From assembly GCF_041146795.1 (NCBI RefSeq), contig NC_135177.1, forward strand, positions 26,044,060-26,108,059: a stretch of DNA of 64,000 nucleotides. The letters run 5' to 3'. Shown in pieces: positions 21,211 through 33,244 of this stretch. Each line of letters starts with the position of its first letter. Within the stretch, counting starts at the first letter, position 1. Below the pieces are notes generated by a model that had not been told where the DNA came from, did no database searches, and saw only the letters and a program-made list of their open reading frames with translations. Source of the DNA: Maylandia zebra. Lineage: Eukaryota; Chordata; Actinopteri; Cichliformes; Cichlidae. Made by a program: the position numbers and the translations under genes.

Positions 21211-21954
21211 TTGCCTGTGTCATTGTTTATAAAATACAACATGTATACCTGGATTATGTGTATCACATGAGCTGCAATACATTCATGAAAGGGATTCTTT
21301 GAGTCTGTGAGTGATATGCTGGGTTTACTTTAGTGAGTTGTTTCCATCCAGCTTAAAATAAATTTAGCAAAGCTATGGTTACATTTTTAGGCTGAAATCA
21401 TATTTTTGTTGTTAACTTTAGACTTTAATGTTGGAATAATTGTTATGGAAAGAAGAATATTCAGTGATGAAACTACAGAGGATCCTACAGTTTTGTGAAA
21501 AAACAAAATGTTACTATTTGTGTATATTGCTGTATGATAAACTAGGCAAGAATTTCGAGTAGATTCACCATAAGCATATAACTGATTTTACATCATTGCT
21601 TTATGAAGTAATGCATGTTTTTTTTTTAATACTTGAAAAAAAAACAGTCTTCGAATCTACAACTAATATTATAAGTTGTTTTCTAGAGTTCTTCACTTAC
21701 ACTAAAAAAAATTGCTATTTCCTGTATTCTTTAGTCATAGTTGGATTAGTACTGTTTAGAAAGGTACAAGGTTTACTTATGTTCACAAGTTTCTGAAATA
21801 TACAGTACCTGCCCAGTTACATCTGTCAGAAATGTTCAAATTGATTAAGAAGTTGCGCAATTACCAAACTAAAACTTGACCTGGAACTTCTTTAATGCCG
21901 TATAGTGGAATATGGTGAAGCATGCAGTGAGATGTTATTGTAGCTGGAGAGAAA

Positions 21955-22968
21955 ACTATTAGAGGCAAATCACCTCTCCATGAACATCAGTAAAACAAAG
22001 GAGATGGTGATTGACTTCAGAAAACAGAGAGGTGAGAAAACTCACACCCCAATTCAGATCTATGGAACCCCTGTGGAGAGAGTCTCCAACTTCAAATACC
22101 TCGGTGTCCACATCAACGAGGACCTCACTTGGAGTACACACACGGACTTCCTCATTAGTAAAGGCAGACAGCGCCTCTATCACCTGAGGCGTCTAAAGAG
22201 GTTTAAGATCTCCAAGAATATACAGAGGAGATTCTACACTGGTGTCATTGAGAGCATCCTGTGCAACAACATCATGGTGTGGTACGGGAACTGCACAGTA
22301 CAGCAACAGAAAGCCCTGCAGAGGGTTGTGCGCACAGCTGAACGCACTATGGGAACATCTCTACCAGCACTGCAGGACATCTATGCTGAAAGGTGCAGAT
22401 CCAGGGCCATCAGGATCATTAGGGATTCTAGCCATCCCGCCCACAAACTGTTCAGGCCACTGAGGTCAGGGAAGCGCCTCTGTAGCCTGAAAACAAGAAC
22501 AGAAAGGTTCAGGAGGAGTTTTTACCCACAAACTGTGAGACTCCTCAACCAAAACACAAACCGGACAACATGATGGACAATCTCACACACAGTACATAAT
22601 TTGCACTTTATCTTTCTTCTCTGAACCTTATCCGTACCTTATTATATACATCTGTACTATGTAAATATGTATATTTTTATAGTCTTCTCATTCAACTCAT
22701 TACAGTGCAATATCTTGCACGTCATGGATATATATTTATAAGCACAAACATATGGACTTTTACATTGTTTTTTTATATATTTTTTTACTTTTAACTTTTG
22801 TTTCTTTTCCTTTTTTTCTTAGCTTATGTAAAATCCTTTTTAGCATGTTTGCACAGTCGGGGGGAGTACTTTTTTAGCCAGAAAAAACATTTCACTGTAT
22901 GTTGTACCAGCTATAACTACATGTGACAAATAAATAAAGAATTGAATTGAATTGAATTAGATGTATGT
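21955..22968 (+). mobile_element. 5'-truncated L2-like LINE (C-terminal reverse-transcriptase region)
   Basis: An open frame from about 21955 to 22573 encodes the thumb and C-terminal part of a fish L2/CR1-type reverse transcriptase: NISKTKEMVIDFRK, FKYLGVHINEDLTWSTHT, RLYHLRRLKRF and RFRRSFYPQTVRLLNQ, then a stop. The catalytic region is missing through 5' truncation. A 3' UTR follows and ends in a short tandem tail of GAATT units (about 22944-22968), typical of L2-clade elements. The uninterrupted frame suggests a fairly recent insertion. Confidence 0.85.
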
Positions 22969-23159
22969 GTTCATTAATAACAGACACATTAAAACAGAAA
23001 ATGTACTTTAAGTAACAGAAGTAAAATGTCAAATATTAACAGTTCATGTATGTAAGTATTAAACACGTCGCCAATTTTATAAGTAAATGTATTTCTATAG
23101 GTGGTATTGATATGCAGACTCATCTATCTTGCTGATGAGACCCACCATAGTCACATGGG

Positions 23160-23322
23160 ACAGAAAGAGAATTAGGGTCTTGTTTTCTGCTTAGCCGTCA
23201 CCTAAGGATTTACATCCTTTATAAGCAGAAGGAGTCTCACTATCTGTTTTAACGTCTCCCATTACAATGGCCTCACTGTGTTTGTAGAGCAAAAGGCCCC
23301 TCAGTAGTGAACATGCATACTA
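23160..23322. repeat. Direct repeat, copy A of a roughly 160-bp unit
   Basis: Contains AGCCGTCACCTAAGGATTTA and CATTACAATGGCCTCACTGT, which recur in the same order and orientation at 24705-24860. Family not recognised. Confidence 0.7.
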
Positions 23323-24704
23323 TAGGTAAATGAATACCACAAACATAAACTAAATTCAATGTTAGCGTTTCTCAAAGTCTGGGGTAAAACCCAGAAGTAG
23401 CCATGAATTTCCACATAGCCAACATATATCAAACATTTCTGAGCTAAATTTACAACAGAGTGATAGATCTTTCCTCTCTATCTATGCAGTGTACTGTACT
23501 CTTTACTATTGTAGGGCCATCAGCCCATTTAAACAGTATAAACCCTCTCAAAGCCATTTACAGTTATCTTTACTGACCCCACATCAGCATGTTTGAGGCC
23601 AATCAAAATCCCTCAGTGAAATGTGATAAACTGAAAATCTTACCTTTAGCGTGTCAAATAATACGTTAAAGTTCCGTACACATGTCAAAGGAACTCACAA
23701 CTGTTGTTACAATAAGGGTCTAATGCACTTACGCATCAGGAACTGACATGCTAGAAAATCAGTCTAGCTACCCTACAAAATGTGCACAAGTTGCTGTAAA
23801 ACTTGCATGCTATAATTACTCCAATCACTTTTACTCATGTTCAGGACTCTAACAGAGTTTGTGATGTTCAGAGAGTCATATAAATGCATATCATTTATAA
23901 AATGATTATTAACTTCACACCAACGACCACCTTAACTCAAAAACACACTAAGCTTTCCAGGGAAACTGCCTGTCTGTTTAATCAGGTGCCATCTGCATTC
24001 ATTCGCTGATCCCTCTTGGGTGGCAAAATCATAAAAAACTGATGGGAAACATAGAAAGCATTGTTTCATGTTAACCGTAGAATCCCCCATTTTGACACAT
24101 GGTCTCTCCCATGAGTCAACTCATCAGAACTAGGAGAATAACAAAAAGTAAAAGGTTAGTTAGAAAATTTCTCAGACAACATCAGCTGCTTCTCCTCCAG
24201 AGTAACTTCGCTCCAGCCCAGGGTTACACCCTGTGTTAGAGAATAAAATCAGCATTATTGTCATGTTAAGTGGGTCTAACTCTTGGCTCTGCCTGGAGCC
24301 TGCATCCACACCACAGTTACCTAGAAACCAAAATCAGTGAGTAAATGCAAACTTCACGCTTGCAAACAACTGTAGGTTATAAGAGTATTAAGGCATCCCA
24401 CACCACAGACACAAGTGTGCCATGTGCAGTTTATTTCCCCAAATCATTAAAAACACTACTGTTGACATAATTTGCCCAAACCATGGATCATCCCATGTGT
24501 TTAATTAAAACTACTGTAACCAATAACTTTTCTTAAGTAATGTCACCCACTTGTTTTAAACACTATGGGCTCAACACCTTAAAATGAATAATGATATGAT
24601 AATGAGCCCCGCACTAAGATGTTCTGTAATCACTGCACAACCTGCTTCATTTCACTCATGTCTGCCTGTGTGATGCCAAAACCCTTAGAGAGGAAACAAA
24701 AAAA

Positions 24705-24860
24705 CAGAGAGAGAATTATGACCTTGTTTTCTGCTCAGCCGTCACCTAAGGATTTACATCCCTGATAAGCAGGAGTCTCACATCTGTTTAACGTCTCCCA
24801 TTACAATGGCCTCACTATGTGTGTAGAGCAGAAGGCCCCTCTGTAGTGAACATGCAAACA
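24705..24860. repeat. Direct repeat, copy B of a roughly 160-bp unit
   Basis: Second copy of the unit at 23160-23322, about 1.5 kb away and by eye about 85-90% identical. Both could belong to one larger dispersed element. Confidence 0.7.
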
Positions 24861-24939
24861 ACTAAGTGAGAAAGTGAAATTACTATTACTAATGTGATAT
24901 GATTAAATATGCGATTAATAAGTGAGAAAAGAAATCTGC

Positions 24940-25145
24940 CACCACACCCCCTATGAGCAAGCACTTTGGCGACAGTGGGAAGGAAAAACTGCCTTTTAAC
25001 AGGAAGAAACCTCCTGCTGACCCAGGCTCAGGGAGGGGTGGCCATCTGATGCGACCGGATGGGGTAAGAGAAGGAAAACAGGATGAAGAGAGACGGAGAT
25101 TAATAACAGGTATGATTCAATGCAGAGAGGTCTATTAACACATAG
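24940..25145. repeat. Fragment of a widely dispersed teleost repeat
   Basis: Includes TTTGGCGACAGTGGGAAGGA, CTTTTAACAGGAAGAAACCT and CAGAGAGGTCTATTAACACA, a block I recognise as recurrent in many fish genomes. The short open frame inside it is not a host gene. Confidence 0.6.
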
Positions 25146-25524
25146 ACCTGGACACGTGTACCTGTACTTTTAGCCACTTTTGGCTGGAATTTCTCTGCCT
25201 TCACTCTTAGCTGGTTTGTGACCTGGCTTGAGATTCAAACTAGTTGGTTATATTTCTTCTTTGCCTGCTTTTTCTCTAGCCTCTTTTCTTCCATGGGCAG
25301 AGACTAACAGGATAGTACAGGTACCTGTGTAGAACTCAGATCTGACCTGGGCCTCTCTCTGACTGTTACGACAAGAAGTCCTCATCTTCCTGGCTCCACC
25401 TTTGTAACAGAAACTTTAAAGAGTGTTCTATGCCTACACATTTTTGACTAAGAAACCTTTCCAGTTCAACTTGGCTCTCTCTGTTTTCAAGCATGAAGAG
25501 TAGTGTTCAGTTAACTCTTTCAGC

Positions 25525-25690
25525 TTTGACTGTTTCCAGCTGCATAACGAGGCTCTGTCAGACTTGGATGCTGCAATATTGTTCTATCATGGCAAACTCC
25601 TTTCCCTGATTATTATAGTTGAATACAAAGTCTACAAAGATCTTTTCATGACACTGTGGATTTTATGTGATTGTGTTCTACATTTGCAAA
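25525..25690. repeat. Low-copy repeat shared with 43035-43170 and 44853-44890
   Basis: TTTGACTGTTTCCAGCTGCA through GACACTGTGGATTTTATGTG is present here as one continuous block. The second copy, near the meprin gene, is split by a LINE insertion. Confidence 0.65.
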
Positions 25691-25729
25691 TAGCAAATAC
25701 CAGTATGACCCCATGTGGAATTTACTAGG

Positions 25730-25830
25730 GCTGTGGGAGTTCCAAGTGGGCAGACCCACTGAGGACCCACATGAGCCAGCCCAGATGGGCTATGTTCTAT
25801 GGGTACCATATGGATAAGATATAGGAAGTA
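25730..25830. repeat. Possible fragment of a dispersed GGGCCA-rich repeat
   Basis: Short G/C-rich stretch with CCCACATGAGCCAGCCCAGA and GGGCTATGTTCTATGG, similar in style to 53770-54000. Family assignment is uncertain. Confidence 0.3.
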
Positions 25831-26614
25831 GGTTGAACAGGCAACTGAGTTTAACTACCTCAGCTGAGTATAAGTATTACTGTGTTATCTTGTTGTTTTA
25901 TAAGATTAGCATTAATAAATGTCTGTACAAGACCAATTTTACTGGGTTCTAGATTTTTTTAGAGGAATATAGCTGCATGTAACCTTCTTACGTTTTTCTT
26001 TTAATGCCATCTCACAGTGCAATGAGGGTAGGGGTATATAAAAACGGCCTTGAGCAAGAAGTAGTTCCCCTGTGTTGGGAGCACGCACAACAGTCAGAAA
26101 GGCAGATCAATGAGCACACTTTCTCTGCAGAACACAGAAGATCATCATCATTTTTATTGTCACTGTTTTTATTCTCCTAGAAAAGCAAATAAAATATAAA
26201 AATTTTTTTACACACAGTGTTTTTTTGCAGAGAGAATTTTGATCAGAAATAGTGTACTGACTGTAGAATCCATCTCTGGCTGCTGTGCCTGCTCCCAAAA
26301 CAAAGGAAACTGATTATTTAAGGGGAACTGAACGGTCTTGTAGGGCCACAGTCCCAACTGCTTTTACTGTGATTGCTGTGGCCCTCTGTTTTTAACCTGT
26401 GTTAATGTTACTTTGTTAGAATTCCTTTTTCCTGCATTTACAGCTTGTGTGATTATTGGCCAGGAGGGTTTGCAGTTTCCTCAAAACACGAGTTATTTGC
26501 TGTTTTGATTATGACTTTAACTAATGGCTGCTTATAAATTGCATTGTCACACTATTACATAAATATATTATTAATATGTGTGTATTGGTTTAATTTTGCT
26601 GGTGTCACTCCCTG

Positions 26615-27500
26615 GAGTAATCAAAGTGCAGTTTGACTTGGCCTACAAAGAGCACTAGGCTGGGGTGTCACATCTGAATAAGCTGGTTGTAGGGTTAGTC
26701 TCAGGTTTTGTGCTAGACTATATGCACCTTGTGTGCCTGGGGGTAATCGCTCTGAGTCCCAATTTGTGTATTGATAACTGTGGTCATGCAGGAGATGTTT
26801 TGAAGCAGCTTGTAAAAACACATATGGTTTTATTTATGGTCTTGAATTTGGTAGCTATAATGTATATTCTTTAATACACCTTGCACAAGATACAGAACAT
26901 TTTGGCCTTTTGGATAGCATTTCTTGATTCCCATTTGAAACCTTCCTGGGAAAACTGAAGAACACTGTGCAGAGGCCACAGAAAACTGTGGAACAAATTC
27001 TCAAGTACGTCTATGAGACGCAAAGTATTCAGAAAAAAAGAAAAGAGATTATCCCTGTTTCCTCTCCATTTAAAAAGCCTCTTAACTCTGGACCAATAAG
27101 AAGTGAACTTGTAAGCAGTTCAGAAAATACGCTGATGGACAGACACATGTTTCTTGCTCCATGGGAGATAACCGTTTCAGGGTAGTGGGAAAGATTCCTA
27201 TTGTGACAAACATTTTATATGGTTGCCATGTTGTCAAAGCACTGTGTGTTAGGTCTCTGAAAACCGTAATGCCTTTTTCAGCTACCCATTGGACTCAACA
27301 TGCCTTGGAAATGGCTTTGCTGCAAATCTGTCCAAACAAATGCATGTTGATGAATTAAAAAAAGAAAAGGGTGCTTTTGCCACTGAAGTCTGGATATTTG
27401 GCATTGGCACTGCTGTACTAGTTGGCTTCTTTTTGATTTCCCCTCTGCATGCTATGATTTGCAGTTGTTGGTTTCCTGGATGGTGAAGGTGTATCCATAA
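26615..27500 (+). pseudogene. Degenerate DNA-transposase remnant (DYMHLVCLGV-type, possibly CACTA-like)
   Basis: Fragments in different frames match the transposase-like proteins of fish that carry FVLDYMHLVCLGV (near 26705-26745), a later LGKLKNTVQRPQKTVEQILK-like stretch (near 26945-27010) and GFAANLSKQMHVDEL (near 27305-27355). Stops and frame changes separate them, so no complete protein is encoded. Assignment to the CACTA/EnSpm superfamily is from memory of similar fish sequences and is tentative. Confidence 0.5.
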
Positions 27501-28589
27501 TTCTTTACAAGTGGTTTACAGGACTAGTGGAAAATTCTTGTTTCTGCCTACCACGGGTAGTCAGTATCAATCACTCATGGTGCCGTGACTTTAGCTGAAT
27601 CACATTTTGTAAAAACAAATTATATTCTCCTTTGATGGCTGCTGAGAGAAGTAGTTTTTTCAGATAGAGATGACTGATTCATGATAACAAGAAATTATTC
27701 CTCTTTCAATTATGTTTTACATATCACACAGTGCCCTCATACATTAAACCGTAGGACTGAAAGAAAGTTTACTTTCTTTTTCACAAAACTATGGTGCAAC
27801 ATGCTGGCAGTTACGTGCAAGAATGTACAGTATGTTGTGCATACAGGAAGATAAGAGAATCTGATAAAGGGGATGAGGCACAGACATAGCTAAAGGTCAT
27901 GCATAGAGGACAAGACAGACTTGGCAGGAAACAGAAAAGGACACCTAAACAAGGAAACATGGGTGATAACTACCTGAGACATACTAATAATAAACACTAG
28001 AACGTAACATTTCTCCAATACATCATAAGAAATCAAAAATACAAAAAACAAGCGCAAAATCCTGGGTCACAGATGAAGCGTCCTGACACAGTTCTCCTTA
28101 TAGATACACATCACTGGTGACCGTATTACATGGCTTGTGCATTTAACGTGCTTTGTTAAAAAAAAAGAAAGAAAGAAAGAAAACAAGGGCAAAATTAGGA
28201 CCTCTACCATAGTTTCCTAACCTTATATCTTGATATAATAATCTAAATAGTAATCATTCAGGAGGAACTTTACTATCTTTTCCATTTGTACAACGTATTT
28301 TACATTCTTCCGCATAACTATACTGCCAGTATGTTCCACCAATGAAAGTAAAACTTCTTTCAGTTCTAAGTTTTGAGACCATATTAAAAAGCATAATTAT
28401 GTGGGGTCTTTACCAGGTTCTAATATGATTTAAATGCAGCCTCAGATGAAAAAAACGAAAACATGACATAATATGCAGAGTCATTAAAGTGAACTGCAGA
28501 CGATTAAACACAATACTAACATCACTACACAAATCCAATAATCTACTTTCTTCCTTTTTTGAGGTAATCAACTCTGTCAGTTCAATTAT

Positions 28590-28905
28590 GTTCAGAGCAG
28601 GTCAGCCACTAATCAGAGGGTCAGTGGTTTGATCCCAGGCTGTCTCCTGGCTGCATGCCAAATATCCTTGGGCAAGATACTAACCCCATGTTTGTCTACT
28701 GGCGGTGGTCAGAGGGCCCGGTGGCGCCTGTGTCCGGCAGCCTCGCCTCTGTCAGTGCGCTCCAGGGTGGCTGTGGCTACAGTGTAGCTTGCCATCGCCA
28801 GTGTGTGAATGTGTGTGTGAATGGGTGAATGACTGAATGTAGTGTGAAGCGCTTTGGGGTCCTTAGGGACTAGAAAATACAAATGCAGGCCATTTACCAT
28901 TTGTT
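28590..28905 (+). repeat. tRNA-derived SINE, sense orientation
   Basis: Begins with a tRNA-like head (GGTCAGCCACTAATCAGAGG, then a B-box-like GTGGTTTGATCCC). The family core follows (CCTTGGGCAAGATACTAA, CAGCCTCGCCTCTGTCAGTG, GGTGGCTGTGGCTACAGTGT), and it ends near GTGAAGCGCTTTGGGGTCCT. Same family as the antisense copy at 3335-3662. Confidence 0.75.
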
Positions 28906-28934
28906 TATACAATATCAAGTCACAACAACAGTCA

Positions 28935-29475
28935 ACTCAATGTGCTTTCTATTGTAAATGGACTGATTCTTATATAGCCCTTTTCTATTCTCCTGGATTA
29001 CTCTATACAGCACGCTGCATTCACCCATACACACCCATTCACACGAGCACTCTATGCTTTTTGTCAGTGCTTTAACTCAGCGTTCCCTAACCCCGGGCCT
29101 CGGACCGGTACCGGTCCGTGAGTCATTTGGTACCGGGCCGTGAGAGTTGAGGCTCAGGTGTGAAATGTATGGTTTTCAGGGTTTTTATCGGTTTTGAGCG
29201 TTATTTTGTTATCATTTTTATTGTTAACTCGGTTTTCCTGGGTCTTTTCACGTGTGTTATGAATAAATCTTCTTTTTTTCGGTACCGGTACTAGTTTTAT
29301 TTTGTTGTATTTATCCGCGACACCTTAAAGGCCGGTCCGTGAAAATATTGTCGGGCATAAACCGGTCCGTGGCGCAAAAAAGGTTGGAGACCGCTGCCAA
29401 CTTACACTCATACATATTTATACTCTAATGGATGCATCGAAGAGCAAATCGGGGTTAGTATCTGGCCCAATGATA
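28935..29475 (-). repeat. Dispersed SINE-like repeat split by a hAT insertion
   Basis: The left part (28935-29077: TGGACTGATTCTTATATAGC to TTGTCAGTGCTTTAACT) and right part (29397-29475: CACTCATACATATTTATACT to CAAATCGGGGTTAGTATCTG) are consecutive parts of one common fish repeat. They are separated by the hAT element at 29078-29396. Confidence 0.65.
29078..29396. mobile_element. Short hAT-like MITE (CAGCGGTTCCCAACC type)
   Basis: Ends read CAGCGTTCCCTAACC on the left and, reversed, CAGCGGTCTCCAACC on the right. Both sides have the CGGACCGG subterminal motif of Charlie-type hAT elements. Flanking 8-mers are not identical, so the target duplication is not clear. The interior is non-coding. 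Confidence 0.65.
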
Positions 29476-29504
29476 TTTGGCCTGATTATTCATGACTTTG
29501 TATT

Positions 29505-31240
29505 TGATTAGGACTTTAAATTCAATTCTGGATTTACAGGGACCCAGTGAAGTGAAGCCAATATAGGAGACATATGCTCTTTCTCTAGTAATAACGACCT
29601 ATTATTTAGTAGGTCATTTATTTATATTATAAGTCGTGATTTTATATTATTTTTATTTTTACATTTATTTATGTATTTTTTAATTAATTTTATTCTACTT
29701 TTTTAGGTCATTACTTATTTTAACGATTATTAGCACTGAGATTCGAGTAACAACATCTTGCTCTGTCAAGCTTCTTTGTGAAGAATGATAATTAAGAATC
29801 ATTGAACCTTTAACATAAGAAAACCAGTGTGTTGTTGTCATCCACACACCGTTTTCAAATAGGTTAGGCATGTGACTGCATGTGTAGCTACCAGTGTTTA
29901 AAAGATGATATGTTGCACATGTGGTCTTGCTTACTTTGGCAAAACTATTGGAAAATTGAACTACTGTACAATTATTAAAACTGAAGGGCAATTGCGCACT
30001 GATGGCACGGTCTCTGAGCAGCAAAAATCTGCGTTCAATTCATGAACGTCAACAAACATCATTGTGATGTTTATTATATTGCTCTTTTTTTTTCTTCTGC
30101 TTGTTTTCTCTTTTTTCTTTCTCAACAGGTGATCCAGGTGATTGATACATGTATTTTTTGTCTGCTTATTTTGTTGGTTTTTGTTGTTTGCCCCTTATCA
30201 TCTTTCCTCTTCCCTGCTGTTTTTCTTTCCCTCTTTCCCCAGTCAAGTCTGTCCTGTATTTAGCAAAGTGAAAATAAAATAAAATAAACAATAAAAGGTG
30301 AATCAAATAGACCATTACCACAAGGCTGGGAGGGTCCATTTGGTAAAGTAAATCCGTTGGGCAACTTTCTTCACCTTTAGACAATAATTCTGATGGCAAA
30401 AGAGCCAAACGGGACAGGCGAAAAAAGAAGAAGAAAAAAAACAGAAAGAAGAAGAAGAAGAATTAACTATATAATTAATTGCCCAACATTGGTCTTTATA
30501 TACTGTATTTTGCAGACAGAGAGTTACAGGACTCTCTCCCAGACCACATACTCATACTCATACTACAAGTCAGAGCTTTATAAAAAACAAAAAAGAAAAA
30601 AAAAGAAGTTGTGTTTTTAAAATTGTTATTTTATTTCCAATAGTGTTAACATACTACACAGGGAGTTTGTGCGTTCGCTCAGACACAGAGGGAACATTGG
30701 TTGTAAATTATATATGATTTTTATGTTTTACAAGCATGTTTGTTAATTCACATTTTTGGAGAGAACAGAAACTTTCCAGATCTTTCCTGGCCAGACAGGT
30801 ATCCAAGTACTGCTGAAAAACATAGAGGACCAATGATGTACTCTAAAATGTTTATTTTTTAAATTAAATGTTATTATTAAAGGTTTAAAAAGTTGTTACT
30901 AACATTTTTTTTGATATAGCAAATCACCAAGACCCATGAACGTACAGTGTTTCTAAACATAATAGTGCTTTCTTTATATTTGAATAGGTTCAAACTCCTA
31001 ACTATTTAGATTTGTCACAGTTCAGAATTGCAGTTAACCAAAGTAACGTTTACGTATTGTTTAACAGGTGTCAAAGATTTAAATAATAAAATATACATAT
31101 GTGTTAACACAAGATTTCATAATTTAGTTTACCACTTGGATGAAGTAAGACTTCTCTAAAAATGTTTGGGTGGAGGTAAATCTGCTCTTTGTTTATCTGT
31201 TGTGAACTGAGTGTTGAAATGTGCATTTCAAGTGGGATGC
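29505..31240. other. Intergenic, AT-rich, no gene recognised
   Basis: Contains a short purine-rich GAA tract (about 30420-30463) and AT-rich unique-looking sequence. 29505-29590 may be the edge of another old repeat. No exon with domain content was found. Confidence 0.4.
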
Positions 31241-31243
31241 CAG

Positions 31244-32232
31244 TAGGGATGGCTACCGGTTCTGACATAAACGGTAGTAACCAGACCGAAAAGCAACGCA
31301 CATTTCGGTGCTTTATTTCGGTGCTTTTTTTTCCTGAGATGTCATACACTTTGGATTATAGCCAATCATTTTACCTTTCCGAGGATAGTAGGTGGGCCCA
31401 GTACGTACGTTCTTTTAGAGGAGAGCTACAGATTAAAAATGCCCAAAGCGAAGCGGTGAAATTCTGGCTGTACTTCACAGCAAAAGATGCAAACTCAGCA
31501 GCCTGCAACAAGTGCTTTAAGGTGATACTGTGCAAACTCGAATCTGATGAATCAACGGGCAATGTAAAGCATTTTGTTAAAAGCCGAGAAATGCGCCGTA
31601 TTTGGTAGCTTGCTGCGAGACCTCACACCGTGCACATCTACTGTGGGTGGGTTGCCTGTTATCGGACCCAGAGTTAGCAACATCCCCCAAAACCCGAAGA
31701 GTAGAGTCCTGGCCCCTAGCCCTGCCAGTGTAGCAGAAATGATGACGGATGATGATGGCAGCAGCAGCCGTTCTTCTCTGCATGAGTAGCTTAATGTTGT
31801 TCGTGTGTAAGCTAACCACGTTATTAAATTAATGCATGTAAGGTGATCTATCAAACACTGTCATAGTTACATGCGGCTGTCTTCTTGTTTGATGGCAGAT
31901 ACTCCCTTCACCCTGGCCAAAAAGGCTAAAATGACCAAAGAAAAAGTGGAAAACAGCTAAACATGAGAGGTTTTTGGACAAAGTTTGTGTTTTTTCCATT
32001 GATTAAGCACTGCTTCCAACAAAGAGTGATGCCATAAATTCCCTATAGCTGCAGAAAAGGCTAACATTGTTATCATTTTACAAAAAAACAGCTGAACATG
32101 AGAGGTTTTTGGACCAATTTTGTGTTCTCCATTCTTTAAGCACCGGTTCGAGCACCGTTTGAGCACCGGCACCGTTTCAAAAGTACCGGTTTGGTACTGG
32201 TTCGGATAAAACCTAAACGATACCCATCCCTA
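31244..32232 (+). mobile_element. Non-autonomous hAT element with BED zinc-finger exon, copy A
   Basis: Inverted ends TAGGGATGGCTACCGGTT and, reversed, TAGGGATGGGTATCGTTT. Flanks GATGCCAG (31236-31243) and GCAGCCAG (32233-32240) look like an aged 8-bp duplication. The interior keeps a BED-finger start (KFWLYFTAKDANSAACNKCF, near 31460-31520), which is the N-terminus of hAT/ZBED transposases. The catalytic core is gone. By eye it is about 90% identical to the element at 51816-52790. Confidence 0.8.
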
Positions 32233-32334
32233 GCAGCCAGAGGTTCAGCTGATGTTACTAAGGTTGGTCACACAGTGGCAGCATTGTGTAAGACAGTCTT
32301 TAGATTTCATTAATAATCCAAACAGGGAGTCACT

Positions 32335-32580
32335 GTTGCAGTTAAGGAAGTTTCATATCTCTTCCCAAATGTACAACATAGTGTACATTCTTCCATGTAC
32401 AGTAACTGACTGCCAGTATGTTCCACCCCTACAGTTATGTGAAAAAGAAAGTAAACCAATGTCAAGTTGTGCCACAGCACCATGGGCCATCTCTATGTTT
32501 TACATTTGTAGGTGCAGGTGTAGGTGACAACCATCTTGTCCATGGTAGAATGAGAATGTGATCAGTTGTGTTCTTCCCCT
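32335..32580. repeat. Left edge of the tandem duplication (copy 1 side)
   Basis: AAATGTACAACATAGTGTAC to GTTATGTGAAAAAGAAAGTA, then GTCAAGTTGTGCCACAGCAC to AATGAGAATGTGATCAGTTG, match 54428-54540 and 54880-55100 in the same order. This places the duplicated block at least this far downstream of the meprin genes. Related short copies sit at 28261-28358 (+) and 27766-27845 (-). Confidence 0.65.
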
Positions 32581-32729
32581 TACATCGTGCTCAGGAGTTC
32601 AACAGCCATTCTTTTCTTTCTGACATAGCTAACCATGATAAGACTGCCACTGAAAACCAATGTTCTGTAAACCTCCCTGAATTTGGAAGACTTCATCAGA
32701 GGAGGGATGCCGACCTTGTCCTATTGTAG

Positions 32730-33166
32730 AGTCCCCATAATAGTCGTGCTTTTCGACTCTCCTTTTTCTCCCACCTCACGCTCAAAGACACATAACGAGT
32801 CCATTCTCCCTGCAGCACGGACTACACTGCCCATGAAGCTACATTCTGCATTCTGCCTATTAGCTTAGCACAACAACAAAGGCGCTCTCTCACCCAGGAA
32901 GCACGCAGAGCGAGAGCGTCACCCTGTAACCATGGCAACCGTAACGCTGCCGCCTGGAACTACAGAACGTAGCTGTCAAACAAAACCCAAACAGTCCTGA
33001 CCCGCCACAATATGAAACAGGAAAGTACCGCCGTGTAATCCATTTATTTCAACAAAGTAACTGTATTCTAAATACCACCTTTTACCTGTAACGGAATACA
33101 GTTACTCATATTTTGTATTTTAAATACGTAACGGCGGTACATGTATTCCGTTACTCCCCAACACTG
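32730..33166. mobile_element. hAT-like element end (CAGTGTTGGGGAGTAACGG type), truncated
   Basis: The right end, reversed, reads CAGTGTTGGGGAGTAACGGA, a familiar hAT-type terminus in fish. A diverged inverted copy of the GTAACGGAATAC motif lies at about 33080-33100. A matching left terminus was not found, so the left limit is approximate. Confidence 0.55.
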
Positions 33167-33244
33167 GTTATTGCTGTGTAAAATATTATTCTTAAGTAGT
33201 GACACTCTTTATGGTCCATTAGGTATATATTCCTGACAGTTGAT

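Noticed and set aside
24953-25138. 61-codon frame with charged residues
   Set aside because: It lies in a widely dispersed fish repeat, so conservation of the frame cannot be assumed.
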